Shown: positions 25,820 to 35,164, counted from the first letter of the stretch. The stretch is DNA of 64,000 bases from Paenibacillus oryzae (GCF_001675045.1 NZ_LYPA01000043.1:62001-126000); one strand, 5' to 3'. The notes: generated by a model not told the origin, from the letters alone. Numbers and translations are program-made.

Positions 25820-27370
25820 ATGGGAGAGATCAACATCTGGATCTTCATCCCCGTTTGCATCCTTGTTGGCGCAATTTTCTTTGGGATTGGTTATTTTACT
25901 CGAAAGTCGATTGCCGAGGCAAAAATTTCAAGTGCTGAGCAAGCCGCGGTTCAAATTGTGGAAAACGCAAAAAAGGACGCAGAAGCACAGAAAAAAGAAA
26001 CGGTGCTTGAGGCGAAAGACGAAGTCCACAGACTCCGTACAGAAGCTGAAAAGGACATTCGCGAGCGGCGCAACGAAGTACAGCGTTTAGAAAGACGGCT
26101 GCTACAAAAGGAAGAGTCGCTGGATAAAAAGTTGGAAACTTTGGAACGCAAAGAAGAAACTGTAGCCAACAAGGAAAAACGGATTGAAGAAACCCAGGAA
26201 CAGATCGACAGTATTTACAAACAGCAGCAAAGCGAACTGGAACGTATATCCAGCTTGACAATGGAAGACGCCAAGTCGATTATTTTGACCAACGTCGAGC
26301 AGGAAGTACGCCATGAAACCGCGCAAATGATCAAAGAGATCGAGCAGCAGGCTAAGGAAGAAGCCGACAAAAAAGCGCGTGACATTATTTCATTGGCAAT
26401 TCAGCGTTGTGCGGCCGATCATGTGGCAGAAACGACGGTTTCCGTTGTTACGCTGCCAAATGAGGAAATGAAGGGTCGTATCATTGGTCGCGAAGGCCGG
26501 AATATTCGCGCTCTGGAAACATTGACTGGTATCGATCTCATTATCGACGATACACCGGAAGCGGTCATTCTGTCGGGCTTTGACCCTATTAGACGTGAAA
26601 TTGCCCGAACCTCTCTTGAGAAGCTTGTAGCTGATGGACGTATCCATCCGGCGCGTATTGAAGAAATGGTCGAGAAATCCCGCAAGGAAATCGACGAGCG
26701 GGTTCGCGAGTATGGCGAGCAGGCTACTTTCGAAGTGGGCGTGCATGGATTGCATCCTGACTTAATCAAGATTTTGGGCAGACTCAAATACCGGACGAGC
26801 TATGGACAAAATGTGCTGAAGCACTCCATGGAGGTTGCGTATTTGACTGGTCTTATGGCAGCCGAATTAGGCGAGGACATTACACTTGCGAAACGTTCGG
26901 GTCTGCTTCATGATATCGGCAAAGCGCTTGACCATGAAGTGGAAGGCTCCCATGTGGAAATTGGCGTGGAGTTGGCCAAAAAATACAAAGAGCATCCCGT
27001 TGTTATCAACAGTATTGCATCCCATCATGGCGATACGGAAGCAACTTCTGTTATTGCGATGCTGGTCGGCGCGGCTGACGCCTTGTCGGCAGCTAGACCA
27101 GGAGCGCGTCGTGAAACGCTTGAAACCTACATCAAACGTCTGGAGAAGCTGGAGGCCATTACGGAATCCTTCGACGGCGTGGAGAAATCGTATGCGATTC
27201 AAGCAGGACGCGAGGTGCGCGTTATGGTGCAGCCTGAGAAAATCGATGATACGGAAGCATTCCGTCTTGCTCGCGACATAACGAAAAAAATCGAGAGTGA
27301 ACTGGATTATCCGGGACATATCAAGGTTACCGTTATTCGCGAGACGCGGGCAGTGGAATACGCCAAATAA
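25820..27370 (+). CDS. rny: Ribonuclease Y
   Basis: RNase Y is the membrane-anchored endoribonuclease that starts mRNA decay in B. subtilis. The 516-residue protein has one N-terminal membrane helix (about residues 5-26), a long coiled coil (about 35-200), a KH domain with [15 protein letters not shown] near residue 215 and an HD domain with [12 protein letters not shown] near residue 360. A near-perfect ribosome binding site AAGGAGGTGA (25805-25814) precedes ATG 25820; the longer upstream frame would not keep the N-terminal anchor. The rny-ymdB pair is conserved. Confidence 0.97.
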   Translation: MGEINIWIFIPVCILVGAIFFGIGYFTRKSIAEAKISSAEQAAVQIVENAKKDAEAQKKETVLEAKDEVHRLRTEAEKDIRERRNEVQRLERRLLQKEESLDKKLETLERKEETVANKEKRIEETQEQIDSIYKQQQSELERISSLTMEDAKSIILTNVEQEVRHETAQMIKEIEQQAKEEADKKARDIISLAIQRCAADHVAETTVSVVTLPNEEMKGRIIGREGRNIRALETLTGIDLIIDDTPEAVILSGFDPIRREIARTSLEKLVADGRIHPARIEEMVEKSRKEIDERVREYGEQATFEVGVHGLHPDLIKILGRLKYRTSYGQNVLKHSMEVAYLTGLMAAELGEDITLAKRSGLLHDIGKALDHEVEGSHVEIGVELAKKYKEHPVVINSIASHHGDTEATSVIAMLVGAADALSAARPGARRETLETYIKRLEKLEAITESFDGVEKSYAIQAGREVRVMVQPEKIDDTEAFRLARDITKKIESELDYPGHIKVTVIRETRAVEYAK

Positions 27371-27383
27371 AAAATGTTGTTCG

Positions 27384-27420
27384 GAAAAGTGGCTGCCCGT
27401 CAGCCACTTTTCTGTTCTTT
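27384..27420 (+). terminator. Terminator between rny and ymdB
   Basis: GAAAAGTGGCTG (27384-27395) pairs perfectly with CAGCCACTTTTC (27401-27412) with a 5-base loop and a T-rich tail. Read-through probably supplies ymdB, since no clear promoter separates them. Confidence 0.75.
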
Positions 27421-27438
27421 TCAGGAAGGAACCTGTAG

Positions 27439-28233
27439 ATGAATGTATTGTTTATCGGCGACATTGTTGGAAATGTGGGCAGAAGTGCGCTAAAAGAAAC
27501 GTTGCCGGCGCTTCGGAGCAAATACAACCCGCATATCATTATCGTAAACGGAGAAAACGCCGCCGCCGGCAGAGGCATTACAAAAGCGATTGCCAAGGAG
27601 TTTTTTGACTGGGGCGTACATGGCATTACGATGGGAAATCATACGTGGGACAATAAAGATATTTTTGGATGGATTGACGATGAACCCCGCATTGTCCGTC
27701 CCGCCAACTTTTCTGCGGCTGCGCCAGGTAAAGGCATGGCTTATATTCAAGGCGGCGGCAAAAGCATGGCCATTATCAATTTGCAGGGCAGAGCTTTTCT
27801 TCCTCCTAATGATTGTCCTTTTCAGAAGGCCGATGAGTTGATCGAGGAAGCCGCAGAGCGCACCAAAACCATTTTGGTTGATTTTCATGCCGAAGCGACC
27901 TCCGAGAAAATAGCGATGGGTTGGTATTTGGACGGCAGAGCTTCTGTTGTGCTTGGCACACATACTCATGTACAAACCAATGACGATACTGTTCTGCCCG
28001 GCGGGACGGCTTATATAACGGATGTTGGGATGACGGGCTCCAAGGAAGGCGTATTGGGCATGGAGAAGGAAGCCGTGCTGCATCGTTTTTTGACTGGACT
28101 GCCATCGCGGTTTGTTGTTGATGAAGGAAAATGGCATTTGCATGGTCTGGTCATTCAAATTGACGAAGCAACGGGAAAAGCCCAAAAAGCAACAAAAATT
28201 CGTCTTACGGAAGAGGATTGGCTGCTGATGTAA
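27439..28233 (+). CDS. ymdB: YmdB calcineurin-like phosphodiesterase
   Basis: YmdB is a metallophosphoesterase that hydrolyses 2',3'- and 3',5'-cyclic nucleotides and controls the motility/biofilm switch in B. subtilis. The 264-residue protein shows metal motifs GDIVGNVGR near residue 7, NGENAAAGRG near 38, GNHTWDN near 66 and GTHTHVQTND near 175. AGGAAGG precedes ATG 27439. The rny-ymdB-spoVS order is as in B. subtilis. Confidence 0.95.
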   Translation: MNVLFIGDIVGNVGRSALKETLPALRSKYNPHIIIVNGENAAAGRGITKAIAKEFFDWGVHGITMGNHTWDNKDIFGWIDDEPRIVRPANFSAAAPGKGMAYIQGGGKSMAIINLQGRAFLPPNDCPFQKADELIEEAAERTKTILVDFHAEATSEKIAMGWYLDGRASVVLGTHTHVQTNDDTVLPGGTAYITDVGMTGSKEGVLGMEKEAVLHRFLTGLPSRFVVDEGKWHLHGLVIQIDEATGKAQKATKIRLTEEDWLLM

Positions 28234-28296
28234 AGCGGCCTTTTCGTCATAATAATCTAATAATTCAGAATGAACAGTTAATTTTAACCTTGAAAA

Positions 28297-28325
28297 GCAG
28301 GAATCTTTCCACCTCTCTCGAATAT
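28297..28325 (+). promoter_or_regulatory. Sigma-H promoter of spoVS
   Basis: GCAGGAATC (28297-28305), 11 bases, CTCGAATAT (28317-28325) matches the sigma-H consensus RNAGGAWWW - 11/12 - RNNGAATWW with two mismatches. spoVS is a known sigma-H gene in B. subtilis. Confidence 0.7.
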
Positions 28326-28372
28326 TATTTTAAAAGTGGGAACCATCCAACATTCTAGGGGAGGTACTTTTC

Positions 28373-28633
28373 ATGGATGTATTAAAGGTTTCAGCCAAAT
28401 CCAATCCTAATTCCGTTGCTGGCGCGTTGGCTGGGGTTCTACGGGAACGCGGCGGGGCCGAGCTTCAAGCCATTGGCGCCGGCGCACTCAATCAAGCGAT
28501 CAAGGCGGTAGCGATTGCCAGAGGATTTGTTGCTCCAAGCGGCGTAGATTTAATTTGTATTCCGGCATTTACGGACATTGTTATCGACGGCGAAGATCGT
28601 ACCGCGATCAAGCTGATCGTTGAGCCGCGATAG
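28373..28633 (+). CDS. spoVS: Stage V sporulation protein S
   Basis: This 86-residue protein of the SpoVS/Alba-like fold is required for coat assembly and progression through stage V. The sequence is near the family consensus throughout (start MDVLKVSAKSNPNSVAGALA). GGGGAGG lies before ATG 28373. It is followed by its own terminator and preceded by a sigma-H promoter candidate. Confidence 0.98.
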   Translation: MDVLKVSAKSNPNSVAGALAGVLRERGGAELQAIGAGALNQAIKAVAIARGFVAPSGVDLICIPAFTDIVIDGEDRTAIKLIVEPR

Positions 28634-28672
28634 AGGCGATAAAAAGCCGGAAAAAATACATGGAGCGATTTT

Positions 28673-28701
28673 GCCTGTTTACGACCGTAAACAGGCTTTT
28701 T
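28673..28701 (+). terminator. Terminator of spoVS
   Basis: GCCTGTTTAC (28673-28682) pairs perfectly with GTAAACAGGC (28687-28696), followed by TTTTT. Confidence 0.88.
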
Positions 28702-28718
28702 GCTTGGGAGGGCTTGCA

Positions 28719-29663
28719 ATGGAAAGCATAGATTTGCATTGTGATGCTTTATTTAAGCTGATGACGGGAAAAGTGCCGAATTTACATGGAGATGGAACAG
28801 GGGGGCTGGATGTAACCTATGAGCGGCTAGGCGAATGCGGGAGCCGGCTGCAGGTTTTTGCGGTATTTATTCCTCCCCGGCTGGATGACAGGGGGCTGTA
28901 TCCCTTATTGGAAAGTATAGATTTATTTTATGAGAAGGTGTTAAGCTGCCCTGGCATTGTTTTTGTCCGTAGCAGGGAGGAGCTGCAGAAATGCCGTGCG
29001 GAAGGAGCTATCGGGGCGATGCTGTCTCTGGAGGGAGTATCCGCTTTGCAGGCCAATCCTGTTGTATTGCTGCGGCTGCTGCATACGCTAGGCGTACGCG
29101 CGGTGGGGCTGACGTGGAACGGCGCAAACTGGGCGGCTGACGGCATCATGGAGGCAAGAGGAGGCGGATTAACGGCCTCCGGCAGCCAATTTGTCAGGCA
29201 ATGCCGCAGTCTGGGCATACTGCTGGATGCCTCCCATTTGTCGGAGCGGGCCTTTTGGGATGTAGCGGCACTGCTGGATACGCCGTTTATGGCGTCGCAT
29301 TCCAACGCACGCACAATATGCAGCCATCCCCGCAATTTAAGCGATGAGCAAATAAAAGCACTGATTCTGAAGCGCGGCTTGATCGGGGTTACGTTTGTGC
29401 CGTGGTTTTTAGAGGCTAGCGGAAACGCAACGGTGGGACATGTGCTGCGACATATTGATTATATCTGCTCACTGGGCGGAGAACATGCTATTGCGCTGGG
29501 TTCCGATTTTGACGGGATAGACGAACATGTCCCTGGTCTCTCGCATCCCGGCCAGCTATATAATCTGCGCAACGAGCTGCTTAAACGGTTTACAGAGGAG
29601 CAGACGCGAGGGTTTATGTCGCAAAATGCCTGGTCCTTTTTTGAACGCAATCTCCCTTCATAA
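28719..29663 (+). CDS. Membrane dipeptidase (M19 renal dipeptidase family)
   Basis: This zinc dipeptidase/amidohydrolase-fold protein of about 314 residues has the M19 metal ligands in order: HCD near residue 7, the bridging glutamate in LSLEGV near residue 109, DASHLS and MASHSNAR histidines, and SDFDGI near the end of the barrel. It probably hydrolyses dipeptides, some of them with D-residues; no signal peptide is present, so it is cytoplasmic. ATG 28719 follows GGGAGGG by 6 bases. The frame extends 33 codons upstream through the spoVS terminator, which is not credible coding sequence. Confidence 0.92.
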   Translation: MESIDLHCDALFKLMTGKVPNLHGDGTGGLDVTYERLGECGSRLQVFAVFIPPRLDDRGLYPLLESIDLFYEKVLSCPGIVFVRSREELQKCRAEGAIGAMLSLEGVSALQANPVVLLRLLHTLGVRAVGLTWNGANWAADGIMEARGGGLTASGSQFVRQCRSLGILLDASHLSERAFWDVAALLDTPFMASHSNARTICSHPRNLSDEQIKALILKRGLIGVTFVPWFLEASGNATVGHVLRHIDYICSLGGEHAIALGSDFDGIDEHVPGLSHPGQLYNLRNELLKRFTEEQTRGFMSQNAWSFFERNLPS

Positions 29664-29741
29664 GCAGCAGCAAGCGAAGCTGGAACACTCTCCATCACCA
29701 GTATTTCGTTAAACTGTAATGAACCGGACACTTCTGATTGC

Positions 29742-29771
29742 TTGTTTCTGAAAACCAATAAATGCTATGAT
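29742..29771 (+). promoter_or_regulatory. Promoter of pduL
   Basis: TTGTTT (29742-29747), 18 bases, TATGAT (29766-29771) with a TG one base before the -10 (extended form). It lies about 80 bases before pduL. Confidence 0.55.
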
Positions 29772-29854
29772 AGAGAGGTCGAAGGCATTTATAAGCCGCG
29801 AAGTGTTCATTTGATCGGTTTGGAAGACATATTGGAGGATGGAGAGTGTACAGA

Positions 29855-30427
29855 ATGGAAAAGAAAGTACCGGTAGGCGTATCAGCAAGACATATTCATT
29901 TGTCTCAGGAGCATGTTGAAATCCTGTTTGGCAAAGGGTATCAGCTAACCGAGATGAAGCCGTTGTCTCAACCGGGACAATACGCCGCCAATGAAACGGT
30001 GAGCGTAACGGGAAGCAAAGGAACTTTTCCGAAAGTGAGAATTTTGGGTCCGGCGCGTAAAGCGACTCAGCTGGAGGTTTCCCAGACGGATTCATTTACC
30101 CTTGGCGTTAAGGCTCCTGTTCGGGAGTCCGGCGATATTAAAGGCTCTGCGGGCATTACAATTGCGGGCCCGGCTGGTGAAGTGACGATTGAAGAGGGCG
30201 TAATTGTTGCAGCGCGCCATATTCATTTCCATACAAGCGATGCCGAGCGTTTTGGAATCGCGGATAAATCCAAGCTTCGCGTTCGCGTAGGCGGAGAGCG
30301 CGGCGTTGTGTTCGAGCATGTTATTGCCCGCGTTTCGGATGATTTTGCGCTGGACATGCATATCGATACCGATGAAGCAAATGCGGCAGGCGTAAAAAAC
30401 GGAGATATTGCGGAAATTATTGATTAA
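29855..30427 (+). CDS. pduL: PduL-family phosphate propanoyltransferase/phosphotransacetylase
   Basis: PduL interconverts acyl-CoA and acyl phosphate, using propionyl- or acetyl-CoA. The 190-residue protein has the duplicated beta-barrel fold with both zinc-binding motifs SARHIHLS near residue 10 and AARHIHFH near 121. It lacks the N-terminal encapsulation peptide of microcompartment versions and no shell genes are nearby, so it is probably a stand-alone cytoplasmic acyltransferase. ATG 29855 is 8 bases after GGAGAG; a GTG at 29846 with GGAGGA is an alternative. Confidence 0.92.
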   Translation: MEKKVPVGVSARHIHLSQEHVEILFGKGYQLTEMKPLSQPGQYAANETVSVTGSKGTFPKVRILGPARKATQLEVSQTDSFTLGVKAPVRESGDIKGSAGITIAGPAGEVTIEEGVIVAARHIHFHTSDAERFGIADKSKLRVRVGGERGVVFEHVIARVSDDFALDMHIDTDEANAAGVKNGDIAEIID

Positions 30428-30452
30428 TTTTTCGCAGATAGAACGGAATATG

Positions 30453-30491
30453 AAAAACGGAGCCGGGATTGATATCCCTGCTCCGTTTTTT
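30453..30491. terminator. Bidirectional terminator between pduL and the MFS gene
   Basis: AAAACGGAGC/GCTCCGTTTT with an inner GGGAT/ATCCC extension forms a long stem with T residues after it on the + strand and A residues before it. It serves both convergent genes. Confidence 0.88.
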
Positions 30492-30510
30492 CGTAGGTCG
30501 AGCCATATAA

Positions 30511-32004
30511 TCAGTGGCCCATCATCATATTCACTTGTTCAGTGCCGGCTTCGGAACCATCCGGCTGGCCTTGGGGTTTGGGTCTGCGGAGCAGCAACGC
30601 AACCAGCATGCCAAACACGGCGACACAGCCCAGAATAAAAAATACGTCGCCAAAAGAGAAATAAGGAATGTCCGGACCGGGATTAACGGCAGTGTAATGC
30701 TTGACGCGGTCAGCCAGCAAGGTGGACAAACCTGCGATGGCAAAAGAGCTCATCACCTGCTGCGCTGCGCCTGTCAGCGAAGTAACGCGGCCGACCAGAT
30801 GCTTGGGCGCTGACTGTATGATATGCGTATTCAGCGGCATCATGGAGAAGCCCATACCCAGACCAAGCAGAACAAGACGAAGCATAATTTCCGGAATGCT
30901 TGTGCTGGCCGATATAGTCGACAGCAGGAACGCGCCTGTTGTAATCAGCGCCAAGCCGAACAAAACAACGGGCCTTGCGCCAAATTTGTCAAACAGCTTG
31001 CCGCCAATCGGCATGCCGATGCCGGCGGACAACGCTTGAGGCAGCAAAATCAATCCTGTTTCAAAAGCAGAAAAGCCTTTGGCCTGAATCAAAAAGACAG
31101 GAATCAGAAACAGGGTGCCGAACAAAGCGATTTGAACGATCCATTGCAGCAAAATGCCGCGAGTGAAGTCGCTGGATTTGAAAACGCGAAGCTCAAGCAG
31201 GGGCTGCTTCCGTTTCAATTCAATAATAATGAAAATAATCAGGGCAATGCCGCCGCCAATTAGGCCAAACAGCGTTTCCGGCGCGGTCCAGCCATTGCCG
31301 CCGCCATGCTCGCCGCCAGCAGAGCTGATGCCGTAAGCAAGACCGGCAAAAGCGAGCGGGGCAAAAATCATCCCAAGCAAATCGAGAGAAGGAACGGTTT
31401 GACGCTCCAGATTAGGCAAGGTGCGAATGCCGACAATAACAGCGATTATGCCGATTGGCAAATTGATCAGGAAAATCCAATGCCAGCTTGCGTATTCAAC
31501 GAGCCAGCCGGAAACAACGGGACCCAGCGCCGGTGCAAGCAGCATCGGAATGCCGATCATGCCCATAACGGCTCCTTGTTTGCCGGGAGGGCTAAGCCGG
31601 TAAGTAAAGGCCATAGCAATTGGCGCAACCATGCCTCCGCCCAGGCCTTGCATAATACGGAAGATAATGAGCTGCTCAATGGAACCTGCGATGCCGCATA
31701 GCAGCGATCCCAATGTAAACAGCACGATCGAGGTGAGAAAAATCCTTTTGGCTCCAAAACGGTCCGATAACCAGCCTGCGAGCGGTATAACGGCGGCTTG
31801 CGCAAGCGCGTATCCCGTTATGGTCCACTGCACGAGCGAAAAGCTGCTTTGAAAGTCCTTCATAAATTGATCAATTGCAACATTCATCGCCGTACCGTCA
31901 AGTATGACCATAAACATGCCTACAATGATTGCGATTAGGGGGAGCATTATGCTTTTGATGGAAAGCGCCTGCTCGTTTTTGGGACTTGTTGCAGATGTTG
32001 ACAT
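30511..32004 (-). CDS. DHA2 (14-TM) MFS multidrug exporter, EmrB/QacA type
   Basis: This 497-residue membrane protein has about 14 hydrophobic segments, motif A GWLSDRFGAKR after helix 2 and motif C GIPMLLAPALGP in helix 5, which marks a drug:proton antiporter. The aspartate in MVILDGTAMNVA of helix 1 is typical of the EmrB group. AGGAGG precedes the ATG at 32004. It is divergent from a TetR regulator with a palindromic operator between them, so it is probably induced by its substrates. The compound exported cannot be told from the sequence. Confidence 0.94.
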   Translation of the reverse strand: MSTSATSPKNEQALSIKSIMLPLIAIIVGMFMVILDGTAMNVAIDQFMKDFQSSFSLVQWTITGYALAQAAVIPLAGWLSDRFGAKRIFLTSIVLFTLGSLLCGIAGSIEQLIIFRIMQGLGGGMVAPIAMAFTYRLSPPGKQGAVMGMIGIPMLLAPALGPVVSGWLVEYASWHWIFLINLPIGIIAVIVGIRTLPNLERQTVPSLDLLGMIFAPLAFAGLAYGISSAGGEHGGGNGWTAPETLFGLIGGGIALIIFIIIELKRKQPLLELRVFKSSDFTRGILLQWIVQIALFGTLFLIPVFLIQAKGFSAFETGLILLPQALSAGIGMPIGGKLFDKFGARPVVLFGLALITTGAFLLSTISASTSIPEIMLRLVLLGLGMGFSMMPLNTHIIQSAPKHLVGRVTSLTGAAQQVMSSFAIAGLSTLLADRVKHYTAVNPGPDIPYFSFGDVFFILGCVAVFGMLVALLLRRPKPQGQPDGSEAGTEQVNMMMGH

Positions 32005-32052
32005 TCGTTGTTCCTCCTTGGCTTAAACCGAATTGACTCTGTCATTCATTGA

Positions 32053-32070
32053 CCGCACTGGCTGGTGCGG
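32053..32070. promoter_or_regulatory. Secondary inverted repeat in the MFS/TetR intergenic region
   Basis: CCGCAC (32053-32058) and GTGCGG (32065-32070) are perfect complements around TGGCTG. It lies between the main operator and the MFS start, so it may be a second operator half-pair or an mRNA leader hairpin. Confidence 0.4.
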
Positions 32071-32096
32071 CTACAATAAAGATAGGTTTAACTTTA

Positions 32097-32112
32097 GCGG
32101 ACAATTGTCCGC
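32097..32112. promoter_or_regulatory. Palindromic TetR-type operator
   Basis: GCGGACAATTGTCCGC is a perfect 16-bp palindrome in the 195-bp divergent region between the exporter and the TetR gene. TTGTCC within it can serve as a -35 for either strand, for example with TTTATT 18 bases on toward the MFS gene. Repressor binding would then block initiation. Confidence 0.72.
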
Positions 32113-32199
32113 ACCTAAGAATAATACAAACGATTAGGATAAAAGTCAATGCAGTAAATTTTATATTTTAGGGAGAACCCTAGCTAAGGAGAAATGACA

Positions 32200-32811
32200 A
32201 TGACGACTGGAAATGCTCCTCGTTCAAGTGAGGAACTGAGAGAAGTCATCAAAAAAACGGCCAGCGAGCTTTTTGACAAGCATGGCGTTGAATTCGTAAG
32301 CATGCATCAAATTGCCAAGAAGGCAGGTATCGGCCAAGGAACGCTTTATCGGCGCTACGGCAACAAAGCTGATTTATGCATGGAGATGATGCATGGCAAT
32401 TTTAACGAGCTGATCCGCAGGGTCCGGGAAATCGTCGAAGAAAAGCAGCATGAGCCCGTTTCCAGCCGGCTTAAGCAAGTCGTCGATATTATGGTTTATT
32501 TTTTAGATAAAAAGCTGCAGTGGCTTGGCGTCATTCATACTCAGAATACGCCCACACTTAACAAAGAAGACTTCTTGAAGTCGCAGCCATACCGTGAAAT
32601 GCACGGTTTGCTGGAAAAGCTGCTTATGAGCGCAACCAACGATGAGCTGGTTCATCCCATTAATGCGGAATTTACGGCGCACGCCTATATCTCGATGCTG
32701 TCGCCGCACATGTACAGCCATTTGATTTGTGAGAGAGGATATACCTCCCAGCAAGTCGCAGATAACTTCTATCAATCCGTCATTGCGCCGTTATTTGCCG
32801 CCAAGGATTAA
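32200..32811 (+). CDS. TetR/AcrR-family transcriptional regulator
   Basis: The 203-residue protein has an N-terminal TetR helix-turn-helix (about residues 12-58, with FVSMHQIAKKAGIGQGTLYR) and a ligand-binding helical domain after it. It is divergently transcribed from the DHA2 exporter and probably represses it and itself through the palindrome at 32097-32112. ATG 32200 is best spaced from AAGGAGA (32186-32192); an ATG two codons upstream is too close. Confidence 0.93.
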   Translation: MTTGNAPRSSEELREVIKKTASELFDKHGVEFVSMHQIAKKAGIGQGTLYRRYGNKADLCMEMMHGNFNELIRRVREIVEEKQHEPVSSRLKQVVDIMVYFLDKKLQWLGVIHTQNTPTLNKEDFLKSQPYREMHGLLEKLLMSATNDELVHPINAEFTAHAYISMLSPHMYSHLICERGYTSQQVADNFYQSVIAPLFAAKD

Positions 32812-32913
32812 TGTCATTTCCGTTCGCAGCGCTGCCTGTGGCGTGAAGGCGCGCCCTGACGCTCCAATTCGGGACTTTTTGCCCTCGCTACGATGGATTA
32901 GATCAGGCGGTTG

Positions 32914-32922
32914 TGATATAAT
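32914..32922 (+). promoter_or_regulatory. Extended -10 promoter of miaB
   Basis: TGATATAAT is an extended -10 about 100 bases upstream of miaB. No good -35 is seen. Confidence 0.5.
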
Positions 32923-33019
32923 TTTTTATTGATGCTTATAGAGGTTGTTCAAAATGAACCGAAATTATAGATTGTGTTCAATTGAATGGACGGATCATGA
33001 AATGAGGTAATGGATAGCA

Positions 33020-34597
33020 ATGAAGGAGACCGATTCAAAGCTCCAGAAAACGGAAAAGGATTATTCCAAATACTTTGATTTTTCCGATGCCAAAATCATT
33101 GACGAGCAAGAGGGGAAAACGACTTACCGGATAAAAGGGCGCAATATCCAAATTAACGCCGCTCCTTCGTATAAGGATGAAAAGAAGCGCGGCAAGGAAG
33201 ATATTCAGGTGCATTACGACTTTTCGATTCCGGAAGAGCTCAAAACAATGGGGATTGGCAAGTTTTATCTGATTCAGACCTATGGCTGCCAGATGAACGA
33301 GCATGACACCGAGGTTATGAAGGGCATGTTTGAGGAGATGGGCTACGTCTGGACGGATGACCGCAGCAAGGCGGACGTCATTCTTCTCAATACATGCGCC
33401 ATACGTGAAAATGCGGAGGATAAGGTGTTTGGCGAGCTTGGCCACTTGAAGGTGCTCAAGACCGAAAAGCCGGGTCTGCTGCTTGGCGTATGCGGCTGCA
33501 TGTCGCAGGAGGAGTCCGTTGTTGGCCGTATCCTGCAAAAGCATTCTTTTGTCGATATGATCTTTGGCACCCATAACATTCACCGCTTGCCGAATCTGCT
33601 GGAATCTGCTTATTTCAGCAAGGAAATGGTTGTAGAGGTTTGGTCCAAGGAAGGCGACATTATTGAAAACATGCCCAAAAAACGCGAGGGACTGCGCGCT
33701 TGGGTTAACATTATGTATGGCTGCGACAAGTTCTGCACGTATTGCATCGTTCCTTTTACCCGGGGCAAGGAGAGAAGCCGCAGGCCGGAGGATGTTATCG
33801 CGGAGGTCCGTGAGCTGGCGCGCAAGGGCTATAAGGAAATTACGCTGCTGGGACAAAACGTCAACGCGTATGGCAAAGATTTTGAAGACATGGATTACCG
33901 GTTTGGCCATTTGATGAAGGATATTTCGCAAATCGACATCCCGCGGGTCCGCTTTACAACGAGCCATCCGCGCGACTTCGACGATTATTTAATCGAGGTG
34001 CTGGCGACCAGAGGCAATCTGGTGGAGCATATTCATCTGCCGGTGCAATCCGGAAGCACCGAGGTGCTTAAGCGAATGAGCCGGAAATATACGCGCGAAA
34101 GCTTCCTGGAGCTGGTGTCCAGAATTAAAGCCGCCATTCCGGATGTTGTGCTCAGCTCCGATATCATCGTGGGTTTTCCTGGCGAAACCGACGAGCAGTT
34201 TGAGGAAACGATGTCTCTGGTCGAGCAGGTCGGCTTTGAATTCGGCTATACATTCATTTATTCTCCGAGGGAAGGCACGCCGGCTGCCGGTATGGAGGAT
34301 AACGTTCCTATGGAGGTCAAGAAAAAACGGCTTAAACGCCTTAATGACTTGATGGCTTCTATCTGCAGGGAAAAAAATGAACAGCTGATCGGCCAAAGTA
34401 TCGAAGTGCTGATTGAAGGCGAAAGCAAAAACAATCCCGATGTGCTGTCGGGACGCACCCGGACCAACAAACTCGTTCACCTGGAGGGTCCAAAGGAATG
34501 GATTGGCCAATTTGTGCAGGCGAGGGTTACGGATGCGCAAACCTGGTATATTAAAGCGGAGCCAATTGGCATCCCTTCAGAACAAGCCGTTGTGTAA
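33020..34597 (+). CDS. miaB: tRNA-2-methylthio-N6-dimethylallyladenosine synthase
   Basis: MiaB adds a methylthio group to i6A37 of tRNAs reading UNN codons, using two [4Fe-4S] clusters and S-adenosylmethionine. The 525-residue protein has the UPF0004 cluster cysteines C90, C126 and C160, the radical SAM motif C235-x3-C239-x2-C242 and a C-terminal TRAM domain. As in Bacillales it carries an N-terminal extension of about 75 residues. It is followed 22 bases later by the ymcA homologue, the same pair as ymcB-ymcA in B. subtilis. Confidence 0.96.
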   Translation: MKETDSKLQKTEKDYSKYFDFSDAKIIDEQEGKTTYRIKGRNIQINAAPSYKDEKKRGKEDIQVHYDFSIPEELKTMGIGKFYLIQTYGCQMNEHDTEVMKGMFEEMGYVWTDDRSKADVILLNTCAIRENAEDKVFGELGHLKVLKTEKPGLLLGVCGCMSQEESVVGRILQKHSFVDMIFGTHNIHRLPNLLESAYFSKEMVVEVWSKEGDIIENMPKKREGLRAWVNIMYGCDKFCTYCIVPFTRGKERSRRPEDVIAEVRELARKGYKEITLLGQNVNAYGKDFEDMDYRFGHLMKDISQIDIPRVRFTTSHPRDFDDYLIEVLATRGNLVEHIHLPVQSGSTEVLKRMSRKYTRESFLELVSRIKAAIPDVVLSSDIIVGFPGETDEQFEETMSLVEQVGFEFGYTFIYSPREGTPAAGMEDNVPMEVKKKRLKRLNDLMASICREKNEQLIGQSIEVLIEGESKNNPDVLSGRTRTNKLVHLEGPKEWIGQFVQARVTDAQTWYIKAEPIGIPSEQAVV

Positions 34598-34619
34598 CGG
34601 CATATAAGGAGCGAATACG

Positions 34620-35132
34620 ATGGCAGAACAGGGGCTAAAGAATGATCAGGTTAAGGGGCATGACGGGGAGCATCATCATCACGACGGATGCAATCATGGC
34701 GAAGGGCCTTCGATTCCATCCTTCCATACTCGCGATCTGATTGTAAAAGACGATATTTTGCAAAAAACAAGGGAGCTGGCCGATGTCATCTATCATTCGG
34801 CGGAAGTCCAGCAATACCGGAGGGCCGAGGCTCAAATCAACGGAAACAAACGCATTCAGGATTTGATTGCTCAAATCAAGAAAAAGCAAAAAGAAGTTGT
34901 GGCGTTTGAAACAACCTTTAAAAATGCCGATATGGTCAAAAAAATCGAAGCGGAAATGGAAACTCTCCAGGATGAGCTGGATGGCATACCGATTGTTTCG
35001 CAGTTCCAGCAAAGCCAAAGCGACATCAATTATTTGCTCCAAATGGTCGTAACGGTTATCCGCGACACCGTTTCCGAAAAAATCAACATGGAAGACGCGC
35101 AGCTCCCGGACCCCGAGGAATGCATCGACTAG
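34620..35132 (+). CDS. ymcA: YmcA/RicA-like YlbF-family protein with His-rich N-terminus
   Basis: In B. subtilis YmcA, YlbF and YaaT form a complex that promotes RNase Y-dependent mRNA maturation and supports sporulation, competence and biofilm formation. This 170-residue protein has the helical YlbF/YmcA domain (about residues 43-155, with ELADVIYHSAEVQQYRRAEA). The first 30 residues are unusual: H14, H18-H21, C24 and H26 form a cluster (GEHHHHDGCNH) that looks metal-binding. Position after miaB identifies it as ymcA rather than ylbF. It ends at a terminator. Confidence 0.85.
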   Translation: MAEQGLKNDQVKGHDGEHHHHDGCNHGEGPSIPSFHTRDLIVKDDILQKTRELADVIYHSAEVQQYRRAEAQINGNKRIQDLIAQIKKKQKEVVAFETTFKNADMVKKIEAEMETLQDELDGIPIVSQFQQSQSDINYLLQMVVTVIRDTVSEKINMEDAQLPDPEECID

Positions 35133-35162
35133 GACATGTCTTACTAACATGTCCCCTTTTTA
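35133..35162 (+). terminator. Terminator of the miaB-ymcA unit
   Basis: GGACATGT (35133-35140) pairs perfectly with ACATGTCC (35148-35155), followed by CCTTTTT. Confidence 0.8.
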
Positions 35163-35164
35163 GA

